Below are positions 59,330 to 64,000 of a stretch of 64,000 nt of DNA, in pieces (position 1 is the first letter of the stretch; the number at the start of each line of letters is the position of its first letter). Origin of the DNA: Homalodisca vitripennis (lineage: Eukaryota > Arthropoda > Insecta > Hemiptera > Cicadellidae); NCBI RefSeq assembly GCF_021130785.1, contig NC_060214.1:105374001-105438000 (forward strand), in the 5' to 3' direction. Under the pieces are notes generated by a model. The model did no database searches. It was not told the origin of the DNA and saw only the letters and a list, made by a program, of their open reading frames with translations. Both the position numbers and the translations under genes were made by a program.

Positions 59330-61549
59330 TGAAAAATGTCTTTATTAGAGGCGAAGTTAGGACTATAAAGTCCTCTCTACCACTTAATCTCGTAGAAAAT
59401 TAACCTAACATATATAACTAAAAATAAATCTATTTATTTTACCTTGTACGTTAAAAATCTTAGCTTTAAAAAAAATATAAATAATTAATGTAACTATGTA
59501 CATATTTACAATACTATAATAAGACACACACGCATTCATTCAACTTGCATTCAGTTGCCCTAAGTACCACATTCCAAATCCGCCAACCGCTATACCCCCT
59601 GAGCCCCCAGCATCAAGGCCCTGACCTCCGCCCCAAAGCGAGCGCGCCTATCAATGTCTCTGATGTTTATAGGTAAGGCATTCCACAATCGACAGGCAGA
59701 AACTGTAAACGACTTACTAAATATAGTTGTTCGATGAATTGGGATAGATAATAAGGATGTACCCCTCCTTGTACTTCGTTCACTTATTTCAGACATAAAT
59801 TGAAAGTTGTTTGAAAGATAACTGAGACAATTTGTATTTAAAAGAGCGTGCAACAGAATGAGTGAGTGATAGTCTCGAAGATCTCGTAATTTTAAGATAG
59901 ATAATTGTTTGAAGTAGGGCGTTACGTGATTATCACGTCTGAGATTGAAAATGAACCTTAATGCAAAAGTTCTGAGCACGCTGGAGTCTAATTGAAAGCT
60001 CCACAGTCACGTCATTTCTCTTATTTTGTATTTTGTTTGTATTTCTCTTATAGAAAAGTGGCGGTATATTTGTAAGTCATCTGCATATAAGTGAAAATTG
60101 GAATGAGTAATTTGAGTAGTAATGTCATCTATGTACAGTGAAAATAGAAGTGGCCCAGGACTGAACTCTCTGGAACTCCACGAGTGACTGGTCTCCATTC
60201 TCGACTGCTTCTCACCTGACCTGACACACTGGCGTCGTCCCGAAAGATAAGACTCAACCCACTTGACACTACCACAGAGAAACAATCCTTCCTAAGTTTG
60301 ATGAGGAGAAGGGGATAATAAACGCAGTCAAAAGCCTTTGAAAAGTCGAAAGGGGTTAAAATGGTTACCTGACTCTTATCAATTCCAAGGCGTATATCAT
60401 CAACTATTTTTAGAAGTGCAGTTGTAGTGCTGTGGTTGGAGCGAAAACCAGATTGAAAATTTGATAAAATGTTATTACTTTCAAGATATATGAAAATTGC
60501 TGATGGACAATCCGCTCCAAACACTTTGCTAAAGCAGGGAGTATACTTATTGGCCTGAATTGTGAAGGATTTTGTGGAGAGGAACACTTCTAAAGTGGGC
60601 GAACTAAAGCAGACTTCCATGTCAATGTGAACATTGAAGTAGCCAGAGATTTATTCAAATAGCAGTGATAGTTGGAAGAGTGACTGGAAGAGTATCTTTT
60701 ATTAACCTTATAGGAATGCCATCGGCCCCCGACTGCGTTACTGGATATCCTTTAACACATTCTCTTTTGACTCTGTTACTGGAGTGAAAGAGAACGAAAA
60801 CTCAGGTTTATCAAAAGTAGCACCTTCGAGCTCGGAGACATACTCCTGAGCCCCAGACTGATCAACAGGAATCTCAAACAAAGAAGTTGTTGATATCATC
60901 GAGATTAAGGGAAACCGGGGGAGTAAGTGTTAGGCTTGCCGACTCCAAGATCTTTTAGTTTTGACCACAAAATTCTGCTAGATTATTTTTTAGACAGGGA
61001 AGAGTAGTAAAACCTGATATTAGCATTTCTAATTTGTTGTTGCACATTGTTCCTTAATTTTTTATATGTAGCCCAGTCATCACGTAACTTGGACCGCTTA
61101 GCCTTAAGGAAAGCTCTATCTCTTTGCTTCTGGAGGTGTCGAATAAATTCTGAGATCCATGGAGCAGGCTGTTTGGTTACTCTTTTTGAAACAAATGGAG
61201 CGTGTTTATCAAGAAGACCATTTATTAATGAATTAAATGTTGATACCATAATGTCCACATTATCAGCCGATGTGACCTCATGCCATGGAGTTAAAGAAGC
61301 ATCGATAAGCAGGGAATAAATATTGATATTTTGTAGTTTCTATAAAACATAACTTTTGGAGTTCGATCTTAGTTTATAAGCAAGAAAAATAAGGTCATGT
61401 TTGGAAAGGCCAGGAGCAGGAAGTTGCCCGTAGTGAGAGCAGTAGTTCAGAGAGACAGAAGTAAGCACAACTAACCCTCCGCTAGCCCCTCCACGATTTC
61501 TTTTTACAGTTATATAAAGCATAAATTTTGGACTTTTCGATAAAGACAC
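59330..61549 (-). pseudogene. Jockey/CR1-like LINE with endonuclease end, RT and 3' tail
   Basis: On the minus strand from 61549: end of the endonuclease (GLSKHDLIFLAYKLRS), linker (ISEFIRHLQKQRDRAFLKAK, YKKLRNNVQQQIRNANIRF), then RT blocks LSNFQSGFRSNHSTTTALL, TPFDFSKAFDCVYYPLLL (motif A), SRGSVLGP-like region and HLYADDLQIYRHF (catalytic YADD). A deletion then joins to the C-terminal part (59979-59590: LRTFALRFIFNLRRD, RLWNALPINIRDI). The 3' end near 59330 has a hairpin and ATTTC/TGAAA-type repeats. Several frame breaks, so inactive, but YADD is intact. Confidence 0.8.
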
Positions 61550-62816
61550 TGATGTGCTCGAAGTCTTCGAAAACTATGTACCGGACGAACTCTTTCAGCT
61601 GATATGTAACGAAACCAACCTCAATACGCTCAGACAAATCAAGGGGTTTTTTCTGAGCTGCCCGTAGACCTAAGCGAACTCTAGTTTTGCTAAAGGGTAC
61701 TGTGATTGTGTATAAATATTGATAAATAATCCCTTGAACTCCATTCTTTTTACATTCTATGCCTTATAGTAGATTCAAGCAAACAGAACAGTATCTGCAT
61801 TTTACAAATAATAATGAGTATAACTGCAGAATCCATCCAAACCCACAAGGTAAATAAAATTTGGCCGGGTTTGGAGAAACTAAGGGCAATATTCAAAGAT
61901 ATCGTTACACCTAAAAGAGATATATCAGTTTATTGTTATTCAAATGTCGTTTGTCCTGGAAGCAGTTCATACCACTAAAGCGAACTCGTTTTGGTATAAA
62001 GAGCTATATGCTATGTGAGGCAAAAATTGAATTTGTGTGTGACCTTTCAATTTAAACTGATAATGAGCATGAAGGTTGCTATGCACAGGTATGGGAGGAA
62101 TGACTGCTGCTGATTTAAAAAGAAAATGTCAAAATCTGAATGTGCAATGATTTGTTGGGGAAATGTTACTGTTTGATAACAGACAACAGTGTCTCAACTT
62201 GCGGAAACTCTTATTAATAATTTGACTAATATTTACGGTACAATAAATCTGTCAAGAAAAGATGTCCCAAAGCAAACGAAGAAAGAGGAGTTGAAGAAAC
62301 AACTGAAAGAAGTCTCTTGCCAAAAAGGAAAAGACAAGAACATTTTTGCCCTTCTTTCCACCACTCACTCTGCAACAATGGTGGACGTGGTGAAAAGGTG
62401 AGTTACAACCAAAAGGCGGGTCATTTGGACATGATGATTGTGGTAGTCTATAATGAAAACGACGGTGGAGTGAATAGTGTAGACCAGCATGTAAGTACCT
62501 ACGCTTCTGGAACGCATATGTATTTTACAAAAAGTGTAATGGCCAAATTAGCCCCTCTCTGATCAGACTGGATGTAATTAAAAGAACAATAAAAAACGCG
62601 CTTGAATGAAGGCATGAAGGCGAAAAGGGGACAGCCAAGCCATTTTCTCAATCCAGTAAGGGTGATTGAACGTCATTTCCCTGAATACATTCCAGCCAAA
62701 GCCAGGAAGGAGCACCCCTACTCTTTAGTGTGTGAGTGCCGGACGCACGCGGTAAAAAGATCCGCAGGGAATCCAGATACCATCGCCCAGATTGTAATTA
62801 TGCTTTGTGTGTAACT
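61530..62816 (+). pseudogene. piggyBac-like transposase remnant
   Basis: Across frames the plus strand gives, in order: VLEVFENYVPDELFQLICNE (61557), MPYSRFKQTEQYLHF (61760), IWPGLEKLRAIF (about 61860), then WKQFIPLKRTRFGIKSYMLC (about 61958), YNENDGGVNSVDQHVSTY (62449-62505; a GGVDxxDQ-type block holding a catalytic Asp), and the C-terminal HFPEYIPAKARKEHP with a Cys-x-Cys start of the usual Cys-rich finger (about 62670-62750). All match piggyBac transposase block order. At least six frameshifts or stops and an incomplete finger. Its 5' end meets the 5' end of the neighbouring LINE, which may have inserted into it or been cut by it. Confidence 0.8.
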
Positions 62817-62819
62817 CTA

Positions 62820-63260
62820 TGATTCTACGTATACCACAACCGTTGTTGATATATAACTTAATCATGCTACCTGCTGTAGACTAAGTGTTTGGCCTTCTAA
62901 TATTGGTCAAGTGTTTTCAACGACGCCAATAATCTTTATTTTCTCAATACATAACCCATTGTTTTTCTAAATGTAATCCTTCGTCTCAGTATTGTTTTGA
63001 AAAATTAAAATTATGCGCAAAATTGAAATAAAAGGAAATGTTGAATATATAGATAGTATACAGAACATATACCTTACAAAATATATTTTTTACTTTATAA
63101 TTGCCGTTTTTATAAGTTTTTGTTGTTGTTTTTTACGCTTTTACTTTGACATATATAATTTGGGTATGCATATATGAAATACACACACATATATTAATGA
63201 TTGATTATTATTGGAAAAAAAACGATACCCGATTTTTTTTAGCTGAAGCTGCTTATGAAT
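62820..63260. other. AT-rich intergenic DNA
   Basis: No gene recognised. Confidence 0.4.
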
Positions 63261-63264
63261 ATAT

Positions 63265-63380
63265 GAAAGAAAGAAAGAAATTTATTTCTCAAACAACACC
63301 TTACATACATACATACATTTAATAAGTATATCGTGAGAAATATTTAATCCTCCAAGGCTTAGCCTGATTGGAGGCTTTAC
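63265..63380 (-). mobile_element. LINE 3' end with hairpin and (TTTC)n tail
   Basis: On the minus strand a stem-loop (CCTCCAA 63349-63355 with TTGGAGG 63368-63374, inner GGCT/AGCC) is followed by AATAAATTTC and a TTTC-repeat tail. Coding part absent. Confidence 0.5.
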
Positions 63381-63674
63381 TGCAATTTTAAATATCACCG
63401 TTCAAATGGCAACTAACTATATTACTACTACTACTATATGTCTACTACTACTACCGAGATATTTCAGGATAATCCTTACAGGTGTCGTAAAGTACATTCT
63501 AACATACATGCTAGAAGTAAGAAAACAATTTGTTCACAACAACGTGACTAGACATAAGGTACGTATTTCATCAATGAAAAAGGTATGATCAAAATGGAAC
63601 GTTTTTTTTTTAAATAACGAGACCCTCAAGTACGTCATTAGTATGACGAAACTCTGGCTAGAATTGCATATTCC

Positions 63675-64000
63675 TCTAACATTGTAAATGGTATGTTTGA
63701 TGCAACGAGGGACTATTACGAAGTTACACAACAATCCTTTGTGCTTCTTGAACGTAGAAGATACTAGACAAGCATTATGTGGCATGTTTCATGCAACGAG
63801 GGACTATTAAAGTTACACAACAATCCTTTGTGCTTCTTGAACGTAGAAGATACTAGACAAGCATTATGTGGCATGTTTCATGCAACGAGGGACTATTAAA
63901 GTTACACAACAATCCTTTGTGCTTCTTGAACGTAGAAGATACTAGACAAGCATTATGTGGCATGTTTCATGCAACGAGGGACTATTAAAGTTAAACAACA
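63675..64000. repeat. 89-bp tandem repeat, runs off the window
   Basis: Units start at TGCAACGAGGGACTATTA at 63701, 63792, 63881 and 63970. The last three are spaced exactly 89 bases and are nearly identical; the first spacing is 91 and the unit before it is diverged. The array continues beyond 64000, so its size is unknown. Confidence 0.95.

Overview
The window is eukaryotic nuclear DNA, almost certainly from an insect. It is AT-rich, with sparse single-exon or split genes, GT-AG splice signals, long microsatellites and dense, mostly dead transposable elements. A hemipteran host is my guess from the look of the repeats; nothing here proves it. There are no bacterial operons, rRNA, tRNA or CRISPR arrays that I can see.

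Host-type genes are few. Two paralogous intact genes (31849-33072 and 40627-42042, both +) encode ankyrin-repeat proteins that end in an F-box-like/PRANC-like tail; they are the best candidates for functional genes. A Methuselah-like GPCR exon lies at 55411-56198 (+), with one frame break just inside the first transmembrane helix and a good splice donor at its end. Three short splice-bounded candidate exons (2666-2884, 46669-46786, 57564-57612) are weakly supported.

The rest is mobile DNA. From left to right: a dispersed repeat (90-270); an I-clade LINE remnant (5501-5815); a complete but decayed hAT element with an exact 8-bp target duplication (6191-9814); an I-clade LINE RNase H remnant (10690-11240); a TIR element (11510-12333); a Jockey/CR1-like LINE (12790-13990); a BED-finger hAT (about 14250-19340) whose 5' coding end sits in a strange tandem duplication; a Tigger/pogo transposase (20426-21875); a non-autonomous hAT (23484-24361); an internally deleted mariner (24854-25602); a Merlin-like short element (26692-27252); a LINE between the two ankyrin genes (34290-36530); a TIR element with an exact 8-bp target duplication (38053-38804); a 3-kb element with ends full of a near-palindrome (43507-46632); a decayed BEL/Pao retrotransposon (49905-52350, -); a TIR element with an HTH protein (53285-54655); a BS/X-like LINE fragment inside the presumed GPCR intron (56240-56790, -); a LINE (59330-61549, -) abutting a piggyBac relic (61530-62816, +); and an 89-bp tandem repeat running off the right edge.

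The items most worth follow-up are the ankyrin/F-box-like gene pair, the near-palindrome-rich terminal arms at 43.5/46.2 kb, a set of stem-loops next to simple-repeat tails at LINE 3' ends (two of them with a compensatory base change), and the 17461-18953 duplication, whose copies differ mainly by small indels and may be an assembly artefact.
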